Shown: positions 35,897-46,536 of the stretch, one piece after another | Layout: the number at the start of each line of letters is the position of its first letter | Position numbering within the stretch: the stretch's first letter is position 1 | From: Chloroflexota bacterium | GTDB taxonomy: Bacteria > Chloroflexota > Limnocylindria > Limnocylindrales > CSP1-4 | Reading direction: 5' to 3' | DNA length: 46,661 bases | Assembly: GCA_030446555.1 (NCBI GenBank) | Contig: JAUJNA010000004.1 | Coordinates: 97,908 to 144,568, forward strand | Position numbers and translations under genes: made by a program | The notes under the pieces: model-generated | The model's input: only the letters and a program-made list of their open reading frames with translations | Database searches by the model: none | What the model was told of the DNA's origin: nothing

Positions 35897-36970
35897 TCAA
35901 ACGGCGCTCTGAGCGTCACTTGGGTCCCCGTGGGCGTCGAAGACGATGCACACCTTGCCCGCCGTCCCGGCGTCGGCCAGGGCGTAGGCCTCCGCCGCGC
36001 GCTGGAGCGGGAATCGGTCGGTGACGACCACCTCGGGGTGCAGCTTCCAGCGTACGAGGCGTTCCAGCAGTTCCTCCATGTGGCCAAGCGAGGTCACCCA
36101 GGAGCCGTACAGCGTCAGCTGCCGGTGGATGAGCAGCGGGGAGACCGGGAACTCGACCGTCCCGCCCTCGCCCACGAAGGCACATCGGCCCCGCTCGCGC
36201 GTCGCCTCGAGTGCCAGGAGGCGACCGGCGGCGGCGCCCGAGCAATCGATGCTCGCCTCCGCCCCGCGCCCGTCCGTGGCGGCCAGGACCCGCCCGAGCG
36301 CCTCGTCGTCGGCCGGGAAGGCATCGTCCACCAGTCCCAGCGATCGGGCGAGCGCGATGCGCTCCGGCGCGGTGTCCGTGCCCAGCACCATGGTCGCGCC
36401 GAGCGCCCGGCCCAGCATCGCGGCCGCCAGACCCACCGGACCGAGCCCCGTCACGAACAACCGGTCGCGACCGCTGACTCCCATGCGCAACAGTGCCTCG
36501 TAGGCGGTGCCGAAGCCGCAGGCGACGCAGGCACCGTCGACGAAGCTGAGCTCGTCTGGCAGCGGCAGGCAGGTGATCTCGTCCGCCAGCAGGTAGTCGG
36601 CGTGGCCGCCATCGCGTTGCCAGCCGTACGCCGCGCGACTGGGATCGTGGCAGCCGATCATGTAGCCGCGACGGCACTCGTCGCACACGCCACAACCCGC
36701 GATGTGGTACACGCAGACCCGGTCGCCGACCCGGAGGCGGCGACATCCCACGCCCACGGCCACCACGGTCCCGGCCGGCTCATGGCCGGCGATGACGCCC
36801 TGGTAGGCCTCCGCCCCCACTCCCAGATGCTCCCGATAGATCGCCCTGATGTCGCTGCCGCAGATCGACGAGGCGGCCATGCGGACCAGGACCTGGCGGT
36901 GACCGGGGTCCGGCACCGGCACCTCACGGGACTCCGCTCGTCGCGCACCGGGCAGGTAGACGCCCCGCAT
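35897..36970 (-). CDS. zinc-dependent medium-chain alcohol/polyol dehydrogenase
   Basis: MDR-superfamily NAD(P)-dependent oxidoreductase. The catalytic zinc Cys is in [12 protein letters not shown] and GHEPAG. The structural zinc site has four Cys in [16 protein letters not shown]. The nucleotide fold is [20 protein letters not shown]. It resembles threonine 3-dehydrogenase or sorbitol dehydrogenase, but the substrate cannot be told. I took the ATG at 36970 (357 residues); an in-frame GTG at 37009 is possible. It is divergent from the LLM oxidoreductase, and two hairpins follow. Confidence 0.87.
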   Translation of the reverse strand: MRGVYLPGARRAESREVPVPDPGHRQVLVRMAASSICGSDIRAIYREHLGVGAEAYQGVIAGHEPAGTVVAVGVGCRRLRVGDRVCVYHIAGCGVCDECRRGYMIGCHDPSRAAYGWQRDGGHADYLLADEITCLPLPDELSFVDGACVACGFGTAYEALLRMGVSGRDRLFVTGLGPVGLAAAMLGRALGATMVLGTDTAPERIALARSLGLVDDAFPADDEALGRVLAATDGRGAEASIDCSGAAAGRLLALEATRERGRCAFVGEGGTVEFPVSPLLIHRQLTLYGSWVTSLGHMEELLERLVRWKLHPEVVVTDRFPLQRAAEAYALADAGTAGKVCIVFDAHGDPSDAQSAV

Positions 36971-37173
36971 CGTCGACGGCAGCGCTGATGCGTCGGGCGA
37001 GCGCGTCACCGCCAGTGCACCGGTGGCGTGTCCGCGCTGCTGTGACCCCGACCAGGACCGCCGCGCCAACGGGCGGCAGCCTCTGAGCGGCTGATGAGGC
37101 ATCCTGCGCGGGTGGACGCGGTGATCCCGGACCGGGTCGTCCGGGGCGCATCGGTGGATGGAGGGGCACCAGC

Positions 37174-38094
37174 ATGAAGGTCGGGGTCATCGTCCCGCAG
37201 GGTTGGACGGGCGAGTACGACGGTTGGGAGCCCCAGCGTGCCTGGGCCAGGACCGTGGAGGTCGCCCGTCACGCCGAGGAGCTCGGCATCGAGTCGCTCT
37301 GGGTCTTCGACCACTTCCACACGACGCCTGACCCGACCGATGAGATCACCTTCGAATCATTCTCCACGCTGTCCGCCCTGGCAGCGCTGACGCAGCGCGT
37401 CCGCCTCGGGCACATCGTGATGTGCTCGTCGTTCCGCAACCCCGGGCTCGTGGCCAAGATGATCAGCACGCTGGACGTGATCAGCGGAGGGCGGATGGAG
37501 TTGGGACTCGGAGCCGGCTGGAAGGAGGAGGAGTGGCTGGCCTACGGCTACCCGTTCCCCTCGACCCCCGAGCGGCAGGCCATGCTGAAGGACACGCTCG
37601 AGATCGTGACGCGCATGTTCGCTCCCGGTCGTGCGACGTACGACGGTGGACACGCCTCGGTGCGCGACGCCATCAATGTCCCGAAGCCTCTCCAGCGGCC
37701 ACACGTGCCCATCATGGTCGGTGGCAACGGGCGCAAGGTGACGTGGGGCCTGGCCGCACGCTACGCCGATGAGCTCAACCTCGACGCCATGGCTCCCAGT
37801 GTCCTCCGCGAGGCGATGCCCGTGATCCGTCAGCGGTGCGAGGAGGTCGACCGCGACCCCGCCACGCTGCGAGTATCGGTCCACCTGTGGCTGAAGGACC
37901 GCCAGTGGCTGGCCGACAGCGGAGAGCAGGATCTGCCCATGGCCGAGCTGCTCGCCAGCTACAGCGACCAGGGTGTCAGCCGGGTGATGGGGCTCGTCCC
38001 CGGATCTGTCGACGGCGATGAGGCGCTCGATCGGTTCGCGGCGGACGCGCGCGCCGCCGGGGCGGAGCTCGAGTCGGACCCCGTCGCGGCCTGA
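37174..38094 (+). CDS. LLM-class (F420-dependent type) oxidoreductase
   Basis: Luciferase-like monooxygenase-family protein of 306 residues. Visible: [31 protein letters not shown], and [23 protein letters not shown], the loops that bind the flavin or F420. F420 use is likely by family but not shown; the substrate is unknown. GGAGGGG stands 8 bases before the ATG. It is transcribed away from the alcohol dehydrogenase and ends at a strong hairpin. Confidence 0.85.
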   Translation: MKVGVIVPQGWTGEYDGWEPQRAWARTVEVARHAEELGIESLWVFDHFHTTPDPTDEITFESFSTLSALAALTQRVRLGHIVMCSSFRNPGLVAKMISTLDVISGGRMELGLGAGWKEEEWLAYGYPFPSTPERQAMLKDTLEIVTRMFAPGRATYDGGHASVRDAINVPKPLQRPHVPIMVGGNGRKVTWGLAARYADELNLDAMAPSVLREAMPVIRQRCEEVDRDPATLRVSVHLWLKDRQWLADSGEQDLPMAELLASYSDQGVSRVMGLVPGSVDGDEALDRFAADARAAGAELESDPVAA

Positions 38095-38134
38095 GCGCCG
38101 CGGCGGCGGGATGGCCGACCGCGGAGACACGAAA

Positions 38135-38160
38135 CGGCCGGCGCCCGAAGGCGCCGGCCG
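38135..38160. terminator. bidirectional terminator, 11-bp stem with tetraloop
   Basis: 38135-38145 pairs perfectly with 38150-38160 around CGAA. On the minus strand the loop is C(TTCG)G, the extra-stable tetraloop, followed by TTTCGT. It separates the converging LLM and GH43 genes. Confidence 0.75.
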
Positions 38161-38176
38161 CTGTCTGCAGCCTGAT

Positions 38177-40183
38177 TCAGGATTCGTCGATCGGGACGGG
38201 CTCCCGGATGTCGACGTCGTAGACCCGCAGCCAATCGACGAGCACCCGCGAATCCCAGCCGTGGTCGATGAACGCACCGGCGCCCATCGAAACGATGCCG
38301 ATCATGGAGTCGCGCAGCGAGTCGTATCGCCAGGTGGCACCACGCTCCCACACGCCGCCAGGCGCGTCTCGCCGCGTCCACGCCTGGAAGAAGGTGCCGC
38401 CGTCGAAGCTGGCCTTGACCACGCGCACGATCGTCCACTCTCCCGGAGGTCCGACGACCGTGTTGCCATAGCGCGGTCCCCGGACGGCGGCCGGGACCTC
38501 CTTGGCCCATTCCATCTGGCGGGTGTTCCAGATCGACGCGTGTACGAGTTTCAGGTAGCGGTCGTCGTCGCCATACATGACGACGCCACCCTGGCGGTAG
38601 TTGAAGCAGCAGCCTTCTGAGGGCAGCTCCAGCTTGATACGCGCCTCGAGGACGTACTCGCCGTCGGGCGCATCCTGCCTGAGGACCGAGGCGCTGTTGC
38701 TGTCCTCGTGGAGGTCGGCGTTCTGGGTCTTCATCCAGAAGTGACCGTCGTCGGAGACGCCCCAAGTCGATGAGTCGTTGGGCTGCCGGACCCAGCTCCA
38801 CTGCGGGCCGAGGCCATCGTTGAACTCGTCGGAGTAGCTTTCCTTCAGATCGCCCTTGGTCGAGCGCCAGTCCGTCGTGGGCTGGTACCGATCCTGTTCT
38901 CCCGGCTGGGCCGCCGGCGCCGGCATGGTCACAGCGGACGCCCACCGACCGCCGCGGACCTTGGGCCACCCATCGACCCAGACGATCGGGTCGAGGAGCG
39001 CCGGGCGCTTGGTGAAGCCCCCGTTGGCATCCTCGCAGCAGGCGAAATAGGGGTCGTTCTTCTCGACCGCGTGGTAGATCGTCCACCAGCGGCCGGCGAA
39101 GTCCTTGAAGACCGTGTTGTGGCCAGGGCCCATCCACTGGTTCCCGTTCATGGTGAGGAAGACTGAGCCGCCGACGCGCCCGTCCGTCGGGTCGGTGGAC
39201 GTGTCGTCACGCCCGTCATCCTCCTCGAACAGCGAGACCCCGCTCCGGTCGACGTACGGCCCGAACAGGCTCTGTGACCGCCCCACGAAGACGCTGTAGC
39301 CCGTCAGCGGACCGTTGCAGCAGTTCGTGGCGGAGACGAAGAGGTAGTACCAGCCTTCCCGCTTGATGATCTCCGGACCTTCGTACTTGTTGTCGACGGT
39401 GATCCGCAGCTGCGTCCCCTCCATCGTCTCGGTGTAGTCCGGCGCGGTCAGCTGGCGGGAGAAGATGCCGCCGTAGTAGGAGCCCCAGAACATGTACTTC
39501 TGCCCGGCGAGGCTCTTCACCTCGGGGTCGATGGTCCAGAAGAAGTTGCAGCCGGGCCCGCCGCGCCGAGGGTCGATGACCGGGTCACCGCTGTCCGTCC
39601 ATGGACCGTCCGGCGAAGGCGCCGTGGCGACGCCGATGGCGAAGTCGCCGCGACAGCCCTCCGGCTCACCGCTGATCGCTGGCTTGGTGTTCTCGACGGT
39701 GTAGTACAGGTACCACTGCCCGTTCAAGCGCTTGATCTCGGGGGCGAAGAGCCCGGAGTCAGGCTCGACCCAGGTCGGGTAGTTGGACGGCGTAGCGCCA
39801 GGATCGGCGAAGACGTTGCCGCGGTAGGTCCAGTTGACCAGGTCCGACGAGCGGTAGATCGGGATGAGCTGGAATGTCGGGGGGCCACCAGGGGGGGCGT
39901 CCTCGTCGTTGCGCGGGTCCTTGGTGCAGTACATCCACCAGTAGTAGGCGCCGTTGGCGCGCCGCTGCTTGGTGACGGTGGGGTCGGCGCAGTTGTCCAC
40001 GGGAGTCGTCAGATCGGGCGCCGTGATGTCCAGCGGGTTGCGATACGTGTCGCTATCGCCGGCGCGGGCGCCCTGCGGAGCGGCGACCAAGAGTCCCGAG
40101 GCGCCGATGAGAGCGGCTACCACGGGGATGACGAGCCTGCCGAGCGCCCGTCGGGCGGTGAGGCGTTGGGAGCCTCGCGTCAT
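38177..40183 (-). CDS. secreted GH43-family glycoside hydrolase (arabinanase/xylosidase type)
   Basis: The 668-residue protein starts with a twin-Arg-like signal (TARRALGRLVIPVVAALIG to APQGARAG). The GH43 five-bladed propeller spans residues about 50-410, with the catalytic base Asp in NCADPTV, the pKa-setting Asp in WTIDPEV and the general acid Glu in YEGPEI. A C-terminal beta-sandwich (about 445-655, YSDEFNDGLGPQWSWVRQ onward) resembles the concanavalin-like domains of this family. AGGAGG stands 9 bases before the ATG. Arabinan- or xylan-type side chains are the likely substrate; the exact one is unknown. It faces away from the sugar ABC genes. Confidence 0.87.
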   Translation of the reverse strand: MTRGSQRLTARRALGRLVIPVVAALIGASGLLVAAPQGARAGDSDTYRNPLDITAPDLTTPVDNCADPTVTKQRRANGAYYWWMYCTKDPRNDEDAPPGGPPTFQLIPIYRSSDLVNWTYRGNVFADPGATPSNYPTWVEPDSGLFAPEIKRLNGQWYLYYTVENTKPAISGEPEGCRGDFAIGVATAPSPDGPWTDSGDPVIDPRRGGPGCNFFWTIDPEVKSLAGQKYMFWGSYYGGIFSRQLTAPDYTETMEGTQLRITVDNKYEGPEIIKREGWYYLFVSATNCCNGPLTGYSVFVGRSQSLFGPYVDRSGVSLFEEDDGRDDTSTDPTDGRVGGSVFLTMNGNQWMGPGHNTVFKDFAGRWWTIYHAVEKNDPYFACCEDANGGFTKRPALLDPIVWVDGWPKVRGGRWASAVTMPAPAAQPGEQDRYQPTTDWRSTKGDLKESYSDEFNDGLGPQWSWVRQPNDSSTWGVSDDGHFWMKTQNADLHEDSNSASVLRQDAPDGEYVLEARIKLELPSEGCCFNYRQGGVVMYGDDDRYLKLVHASIWNTRQMEWAKEVPAAVRGPRYGNTVVGPPGEWTIVRVVKASFDGGTFFQAWTRRDAPGGVWERGATWRYDSLRDSMIGIVSMGAGAFIDHGWDSRVLVDWLRVYDVDIREPVPIDES

Positions 40184-40517
40184 GCGTTCGTCCTCCTCAT
40201 GTCCTACCTGCGTGCCCGCATGCGCCGGCGGCACCACTGCGGAGGCTAGCACGCCCGGGCAACGGCACTCCTTTCACCTCGCATGCAAGTCAGGGGCCAG
40301 CGGCGCGTCAAGCATCCGGCTGCGGGGCGCGATGCGGCAAAGGGAGTGGCCCGGAGGTCCAGCGAGAACGAATGACTTTGAAAGGCGCCTTGGGCGTGCG
40401 CAAGGACGAGCGCGCCGATACACTCCGCCGATGGACCGACCGGGCGCGTGGCCCGGGACCTCGCAGCTGCCGCTGACCGAGGGTCGGGGTCTGGCAAAGC
40501 ACGAAGGGGTGCAGAAC
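40184..40517. promoter_or_regulatory. divergent control region of the sugar locus, no gene
   Basis: This 334-base gap separates the minus-strand GH43 from the ABC genes. It holds an extended -10 box for GH43 (TGCTAGCCT, 40251-40243 on minus), a perfect 10-base palindrome aaggcgcctt at 40382-40391 that could be a repressor site, and a weak -10-like TACACT near 40417 on plus. The operator idea is a guess. Confidence 0.4.
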
Positions 40518-42076
40518 GTGACAGCACCGGAAACGCCGCGTTCGCGCGTCCCGTACGGGACCGCCGCGACCGGCATTCATCGCCTCCGGCTGATGGCCGG
40601 GATCATGAGCCTCGCGCTCGTCGCTCTCGCATGCGGCGGTGGAGGCGGCGCGACCCAGCGACCCGCCAGCGTCCCACCCATCGCCAACACGCCCGGGCGC
40701 CCGAGTCGCCCGAGGGACCTCACCCGAGGCGAAGGCACCGAGTCGCCGGAGGCGTCGGAAGGCACCGAGTCGCCCGGAGCGTCCGAAGGCACCGAGTCGC
40801 CGGGCGCGAGCGGTTCCCCGACAGGTGATGGCGGAGAGATCGCCGTCACCCTCCAGCCGCCGGCCGCGAACCCTGGCCCTCGACGCTCTGGAATCCGTTC
40901 ACCGGACCCGATGGCGCCTTCTTCACGGGTCTCGTCGATCAGTTCAACGGCGAGACGCCCAACTGCCGATCACCGTGCAGACGCAGCCGGGTGCCGAATA
41001 CATCGCGAAGCGTGGAGGCGGCCGCTTCGGCCAACCAGCTGCCGCACATCATCGCCGCCGGTTACGACGCTCGCGCGGCTTCTGACCGAGAACGGCATCG
41101 TGACGCCCATCGACGACTTTGCGGAGCAGGCTGGCTTCGACGAGACACAGTTCCCCGAGGCCATCTGGAACGCCGGCCTGTGGAAGGACCAGCGTTCGGG
41201 ATCCCCATCGACACCCACCCGATGTCTTCTTCTACAACAAGGCGCTCTTCGAGGAGGCCGGCCTCGACCCCGAGTCCCCGCCCACGGACCAGGAGAGCTT
41301 CGAGGCGGCCATCACGGCCATCAGCGAGCAGACCGACGCCGACGGTTACCAGATGGTTGCGAGCGGCGACGGCGCGAACTTCCCGGTGGGCATCCAGTTC
41401 GCGACGCTCTTCTACCAGGGCGGTGGCGAATGGACCAACGGCGACTTCACCGAAGCCACCTTCAACAGCGACGCCGGGGTGCAGGCGGCGAGTATCTCGC
41501 CCACCTGGTGAACGACCTCGGCGTGCCGAAGGTCGAGAGCGACGCCGAGATGCCGCCTTCGCCAAGCCGCCAACGGCATGGTCATGTCCGGCGTCTGGGA
41601 GACATCTCGCTACGTCGATGCTCTCGGCGACGATCGGGGCGTCGCCCGTCCGCCCGCGATCTTCGGCCCCGGCAACTGGGCCGGCTCGCACAACCTCGCT
41701 GTGACGTCGGCCGCTGCTGACGGCGATCTGCGAGCATGCGCCTACCACTTCATCGACTGGCTCTCCGCCCATTCCATGGATTGGGCCGCAGGCGGCCAGG
41801 TGCCGGCGCGCAACGCGGTCCGCGACACCGTGGTCAACACCACCGAGTCGGAAGGCCCTCTGCCCTTCATCGCGCAGGTAGCCCCGATCGCTGAGGACGT
41901 CCAGTTCCTGCCCGCCATCCCGGGTGGCGGTGACCTGCTCTTCGTAGCCAAGGGGGCCGGCGAGGCTGCCGTGCTGGGCGATCAACGGGACGGCGAGCGC
42001 CAGGCTGGCATTGGACGATGCTGCGGCCTTCAATTCCCAGCTCCTCCAGCCCAACAAGGATCTGTACGGCTATTGA
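40518..42076 (+). pseudogene. ABC sugar-binding lipoprotein, broken by many frameshifts
   Basis: Extracellular solute-binding protein of family 1, delivering sugar to the permeases that follow. The GTG at 40518 (AAGGGG upstream) leads to a lipobox LALVALAC and a repeat-rich linker. From about 40865 the sense jumps between frames every 60-300 bases. In order one can read WNPFTGPDGAFF, EAAASANQLPHIIAAGYDA, LLTENGIVTPIDDFAEQAGF, FFYNKALFEEAGLDPESPPT, EYLAHLVNDLGVPKVESDAE, GVWETSRYVDALGDD and FGPGNWAGSHNLAVTS, ending near 42076. Motifs are well kept and stops inside the right frame are absent, so sequence error is more likely than decay. Confidence 0.75.
40731..40811 (+). repeat. 27-bp tandem repeat, three units, in the binding-protein linker
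   Basis: Units begin at 40731, 40758 and 40785 and encode EGTESPEAS, EGTESPGAS and EGTESPGAS. They form a flexible acidic linker between the lipid-anchored Cys and the sugar-binding domain. This part of the gene is still in frame. Confidence 0.85.
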
Positions 42077-42160
42077 GATGAGCTGAGCGAGAAGGGAGCG
42101 GTCCTCGTCGACCGGTCCCTCGCAACGCCCAAGCCAGCGCACGGTAGGAGGGAGACGCGG

Positions 42161-43141
42161 ATGGCGGGCGTCGAAAGCGCAGGAGGGGAGCAGTCCCTGA
42201 CCGGCCATTCTTCGGACTTGGCGCCGGAAGCGGCGGTCATCGACCGACGTCCGGCGGCGGATCGGAGAGGCGTGGTACACCCCTTACCTCTTCATCCTTC
42301 CCCACCTTCATCATCTTCGCCCTCTTCATCGGGCTGCCGTTCTTCCTGGGCATCTGGATCAGCCTGCACGCCTCGACGGCACTCCGCGAGGGTCCCGTTC
42401 GTCGGGCTACGGAACTACGAGGCTGTGCGACCCCGGCAGCATCCACTCCGAGCGGTTCTGACGACGGTCTGGAACACGGTCCTCTTCGTGATCATGAGCA
42501 CGCCACTCCTGGTCGGAGTCGGGCTCTTCCTGGCGGCGCTGCTCAACCAGCGAGTTCCGCGGCCGCAACTTCTTTCGTGGCATCTACTTCGCTCCCTGGA
42601 CGCTCTCGGTCGCCGTGGTCGGGCTCACGTGGTGGTGGATGTTCAGCGGACACGGCGGCGTCATCACTCGTTTCCTCCAGGACACCGTCGGCGCCAGTCC
42701 GGGCTGGCTCACGACCAATCCATGGGCATGGATCTCCATCCTTATCGCCACGCTGTGGTGGACCATCGGGTTCAACACCATCATCCTGCTGGCGGGGCAT
42801 GCAGGGCATCCCCGCCGATCTCTATGAAGCCGCGGCCATCGATGGCGCCAACAGATGGCAGCAGTTCCGGCACATCACCATCCCCAGCCTCAAGGCGGTG
42901 CTGCTGCTGGTGGTCACGCTCCAGATCATCGCCTCCTTCCAGCTCGTGGGCCAGCCGCAGCTTGATGACCGGCGGCGGCCACCACCCACGGAGACGACAC
43001 CCGTGTTGCTGCACGTCTTCAACACCGCCTTCGGCGGCCGTCCGACTCGGGCTCGCCGCCGCGATGGCGCTCATCGTGGCCGTGCTGATGGTGGTGGTCA
43101 GCATCGTGAACTTCCGCCTGTTCAGCTCCGAGCGAGCGTAG
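42161..43141 (+). pseudogene. ABC sugar permease, MalF/UgpA type, frameshifted
   Basis: Inner-membrane subunit of the importer. AGGAGGG stands before the ATG at 42161. The protein sense runs through several frames: TTVWNTVLFVIMSTPLLVGV, TWWWMFSGHGGVITRFLQDT, WAWISILIATLWWTIGFNTI, then the EAA loop MQGIPADLYEAAAIDGANRW which contacts the ATPase, and LGLAAAMALIVAVLMVVVSI to the stop at 43141. At least six single-base indels are needed. No ATPase subunit gene is in the window. Confidence 0.72.
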
Positions 43142-43150
43142 GAGGCGCTG

Positions 43151-44042
43151 ATGGCCACCGTGCTCGATCGCGGCCTTGAACGTGACGCTCCCCCGGAGCT
43201 GCAGGTCGTCGGGACCAAGCGTCGTCGAGGCAGTCTCGACCGCGCCCTCCTCTACATCCTGCTCATCGCTCTGGCGGCGTTCTTCATCCTGCCAGCCGTC
43301 ATCGTGCTCTCGACTTCCTTCAAGTTCCGGACCGAGGTCTTCACCGATCCGGGTTCATCCCTAGCGAGCCAGGCCTGGAGAACTACCTGCGACTCCTGAC
43401 CGCGCGGACTCGCTCTTCTACCGGTGGTTCCTCAACAGCGCCATCGTCTCGACCGTGGGCAACATCCTCGACGCTCGTCCTGACGTCGCTCTCCGGCTAC
43501 GCGTTCGCGCGCATCGACTTCCCGTTGAAGAATGTCCTGCTTTTCAGCGTGCTCATCACCACCCTGCTGCTGCCCAGCGTGATGTTCCTCGTGCCGCAGT
43601 TCAAGCTCATGGCGCAGATCGGGTTCTATGACACGTTGCCGGCGCTCATCCTTCCCGGACTCGCCGGGGTCTTCGGCGTCTTCTTCATGCGCCAGTTCTT
43701 CATGGGCATCCCGGTCGAACTCGAGGAGGCCGCATACGTCGACGGTGCCGGCCGCCTGCGGACGTTCTTCTCGTCGTCCTGCCACTGACCGCGCCGGCCA
43801 TCGCCACACTCAGCGTCATCACGTTCCTGGCGTTCTGGAACGACTACCTGTGGCCAGCCGTCATCTGCCAGACGAACTGCACGCTGCCCGCCGGACTGCG
43901 GCAGCTGCAGAACCAGTTCTCGGCGAACTACGGCCTGACGATGGCGGGCGCGGTCGTCGCCGCCGTGCCGGTGCTCGCGTTGTATCTCATCGCTCAGCGA
44001 TGGATCGTCCAGAGCGTGACGTCCTCCGGCGTCAAGGGTTGA
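43151..44042 (+). pseudogene. ABC sugar permease, MalG/UgpE type, frameshifted
   Basis: Second membrane subunit. GGAGG is 6 bases before the ATG at 43151. The first 75 residues are in frame (LLYILLIALAAFFILPAVIV), then frames change near 43360, 43400, 43480 and 43765. Readable parts are FYRWFLNSAIVSTVGNI, LLFSVLITTLLLPSVMFLVP, the EAA loop GIPVELEEAAYVDGAGRLRT, and TFLAFWNDYLWPAVI. It ends VTSSGVKG at 44042. Confidence 0.72.
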
Positions 44043-44086
44043 GGCGCGGCGTTCTCGGGTCTCCATGCGGCGGCCCGGAGCACCAC

Positions 44087-45256
44087 GTGAGCTGGACACG
44101 CCTGCGCCGGTCTGCTTTTCACCGTGACACTCCGCGGGCTGTGCCGGCGGCACGGCATGCCTCGCGGTCCCGACGCCGGCGGTCCCGTCATCGCCGGGAG
44201 TCGAGCCGTCCCGCGCCAGCCTCCGCCGGTGCATCGGCTGACGCCTCGCCCAGCACCGGTGCGGCCGTGAGCCCTTCTCCGTCGCAGCGACCGACCGTCT
44301 ACGTCCATCCCGCCGAACGCGTTCGTGAACCCGGTGCTGGAGCGCAACGGCCGATCCTGGCGTCATCGAGGTCGATGGCACCTGGTACGCCTACGCGACC
44401 GGCGACTGGACCGTGAACCTCCAGGTGGCGAGCTCGACCGACCTGGTGCAGTGGGAGGTACTGGGCGATGCGTTGCCACGATCTGCAGCGTGGAGCGGCT
44501 TGACGCCCCTTCTCCGAGACGCCTCACAAGGCGACCTGGGCGCCGGCGGTGAGCGCAGACGTCGGCCGCTTACTGCTCTACTACACACGCCCGGCCGCGA
44601 CCGGCAGGCGCCCCAGCCAGTGCATCAGCGTGGCCTCGCCGTGCCCGAGGGTCCGTTCGTCGACGATGAGCGAGGTCCCCTCGTCTGCCAAGACGACCTG
44701 GGCGGCTCGATCGACTCGTTCCCCTTCCAGGATGAGGACGGGACTCGGTACCTGCTCTGGAAGAACGACGGCAACTGCTGTGGGATCGATACGCGATTCT
44801 TCATCCAGAAGCTGACCGACGACGGCCGGCGCGCTGGTCGGCCAGCCGGTCGACATGGGTGTGGACAACGATGTCGTATGGGAGCGTTTCGTCATCGAGG
44901 CGCCGACGCTCTTCCTGCACGACGGCACGTACTACCTCTTCTATTCCGGCAACGACTTCGGGAGCGCCGCGTATGCCGTGGGATACGCCACGTCCGACGA
45001 CGTGCGCGGCCTGTTCACCGACGCGCCCGAGAATCCCATCCTGGTGTCGACGACGCCCATCGCCGGACCCGGCCATCAGGCCATCGTCGCCGACGCCGAG
45101 GGCGACCTGTGGATGCTCTATCACGCGTGGGATGAGTCTCGGCCATCGGCTACCAGATGGGCGGACGGCGCGCGATGTACATCGACGAGTTGGTGTTCGA
45201 GGACGGCAAGGCGGTCGTCCGACGGTCCGGAGCGGAGGTCCGCAGCCCGTCCGTGA
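44087..45256 (+). pseudogene. second GH43-type glycoside hydrolase, frameshifted
   Basis: The GTG at 44087 (CGGAG upstream) opens a region whose sense is scattered over frames. Pieces in order are NPVLERNG, VIEVDGTWYAYATGDWTVN, LQVASSTDLVQWEVLGDALP, SIDSFPFQDEDGTRYLLWKN, VVWERFVIEAPTLFLHDGTY and AGPGHQAIVADAEGDLWMLY. These match the GH43 propeller, with the mid-blade Asp (SIDSF) and general acid Glu (IEAPT) present. The N-terminus is a Pro/Ala/Ser-rich stretch. The end is uncertain: frame loss near 45135, with a TGA at 45254-45256 overlapping the next start as GTGA. Confidence 0.62.
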
Positions 45257-46536
45257 GCCTGCCGACCACCGGCGCGCGTTCCTCGACGGCCGACGGCGAC
45301 TGGGCTTGGATGACCGGCTTCGAATGCTCCACCTTCCCGCAAGCCGGGATGGATGAGCTGGCCCTGACACAGCATGACCGTTTCTGGGGGTCGGACATCT
45401 TGCGCGCGGCCGATGCCGGTTGCCGGGTGCTCCGGTACGGCATCCGCTGGCACGTCGTCAATCCCCGGCCACACCAGTGGGAATGGGCGTCCCTTGACGG
45501 ACCGATGGAACTGATGCGTCACCTGGGCGTCGAGCCCATCGTGGACCTCTTCCACTTCGGCGTGCCCGAGTGGCTGGGCACCGGCGTGCTGACATCGATC
45601 TTCCCCGACTTCCAGGCGGAGCTGGCCCGGGAGTTCGCCCGCCGCTATCCGTGGGTGCGCTGGTACACGCCGACCAACGAGCCGTACATCATGGCCCAGT
45701 TCGGCGGCGAGCTCGGGACCTGGTACCCCTACGAGAGCAGTCCCGAGTCGTTCGTGAGAGCCATGCGCAACGTGGCGCGCGGCGTCTGCGAAGCTTGGGA
45801 GGAGATCCTCGCCGAGCGCAGCGACGCGAGGCTCATGATGTCCGACACCTGCGAGTACCACCACACACTCGACGAAGCGGGGCGCTCCCTCGCCGAGCTT
45901 CGCAACGAGCGACGGTTCCTGATGCACGAGCTGTACAGCGGACGAGTGGGCAGCGACCATCCGCTGCGCGAGTACCTGATGCGCCACGGCATGCGCGAGG
46001 CGGATCTGTGGTGGTTCCAGGACCACCCCGCGCCGCTCGACGTCATCGGGCTGGACCACTATCCCCACTCGGAGCACCAGTACCGGCGCGGTGAGCGCGG
46101 CGATCTCATCGACGAGCCGCGGCCCCTCGAGGCACAGCTCGGCCCGGCTGAGCTGTGCCGGCAGTACTTCGCGCGGCTGGGCCGTCCGATGATCTTCGCG
46201 GAGACGGGCGCCCCGGGCGACGACGCCCGCAAGATCGCGTGGCTCGATCGGCTCGTCTCCGAGGTGCACGTCGTGCGTTCGGAGGGCGTGCCGGTCATCG
46301 GCATCACCTGGTGGGGCCTCATCGACCAGGTCGACTGGGGGACGGCGCTCCGGCGGTTCGAGTACCAGATCGACCCCACCGGCCTGTACGACCTTCGCTG
46401 GGAGGGTGGCCGGCTCGACCGCATCCCCAACGGTGCACTCGACGCGTGGCGCCGGTACAGCGCCGCGCCGCCGTCGGAGACCGTAGGACCGCTGGCGCCC
46501 GTGACGTGGCCGGATGGCGAGGCGGCGCTCTGGTGA
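45253..46536 (+). CDS. clan GH-A glycoside hydrolase (GH1-like)
   Basis: A (beta/alpha)8 hydrolase of about 427 residues, in one clean frame. The family start is MTGFECSTFPQAGMDELALT (from residue 20), then VLRYGIRWHVVNPRPHQWEW. The acid/base Glu is in WYTPTNEPYIM and the nucleophile Glu probably in MIFAETGAPG; WWGLIDQVDWGTALRR follows as in GH1. I prefer the GTG at 45253, overlapping the preceding stop; ATG 45310 is the alternative. The frame stays open upstream into the GH43, which could suggest a fusion, but the nearby indels make separate genes likelier. It likely acts on short glycosides brought in by the importer. Confidence 0.78.
   Translation: MSLPTTGARSSTADGDWAWMTGFECSTFPQAGMDELALTQHDRFWGSDILRAADAGCRVLRYGIRWHVVNPRPHQWEWASLDGPMELMRHLGVEPIVDLFHFGVPEWLGTGVLTSIFPDFQAELAREFARRYPWVRWYTPTNEPYIMAQFGGELGTWYPYESSPESFVRAMRNVARGVCEAWEEILAERSDARLMMSDTCEYHHTLDEAGRSLAELRNERRFLMHELYSGRVGSDHPLREYLMRHGMREADLWWFQDHPAPLDVIGLDHYPHSEHQYRRGERGDLIDEPRPLEAQLGPAELCRQYFARLGRPMIFAETGAPGDDARKIAWLDRLVSEVHVVRSEGVPVIGITWWGLIDQVDWGTALRRFEYQIDPTGLYDLRWEGGRLDRIPNGALDAWRRYSAAPPSETVGPLAPVTWPDGEAALW

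Noticed and set aside
40382-40391. aaggcgcctt as a LacI-family operator
   Set aside because: It is a palindrome but lacks the central CG and flanks of the common LacI-family pattern, and no regulator gene is in the window. Kept only as a note in the control region.
45157-46536. Possible GH43-GH1 fusion protein, since the frame is open across 45157-45310
   Set aside because: The GH43 part before 45135 is in another frame and the region upstream is full of indels. A GTGA overlap at 45253 fits two separate genes, as elsewhere in the window.
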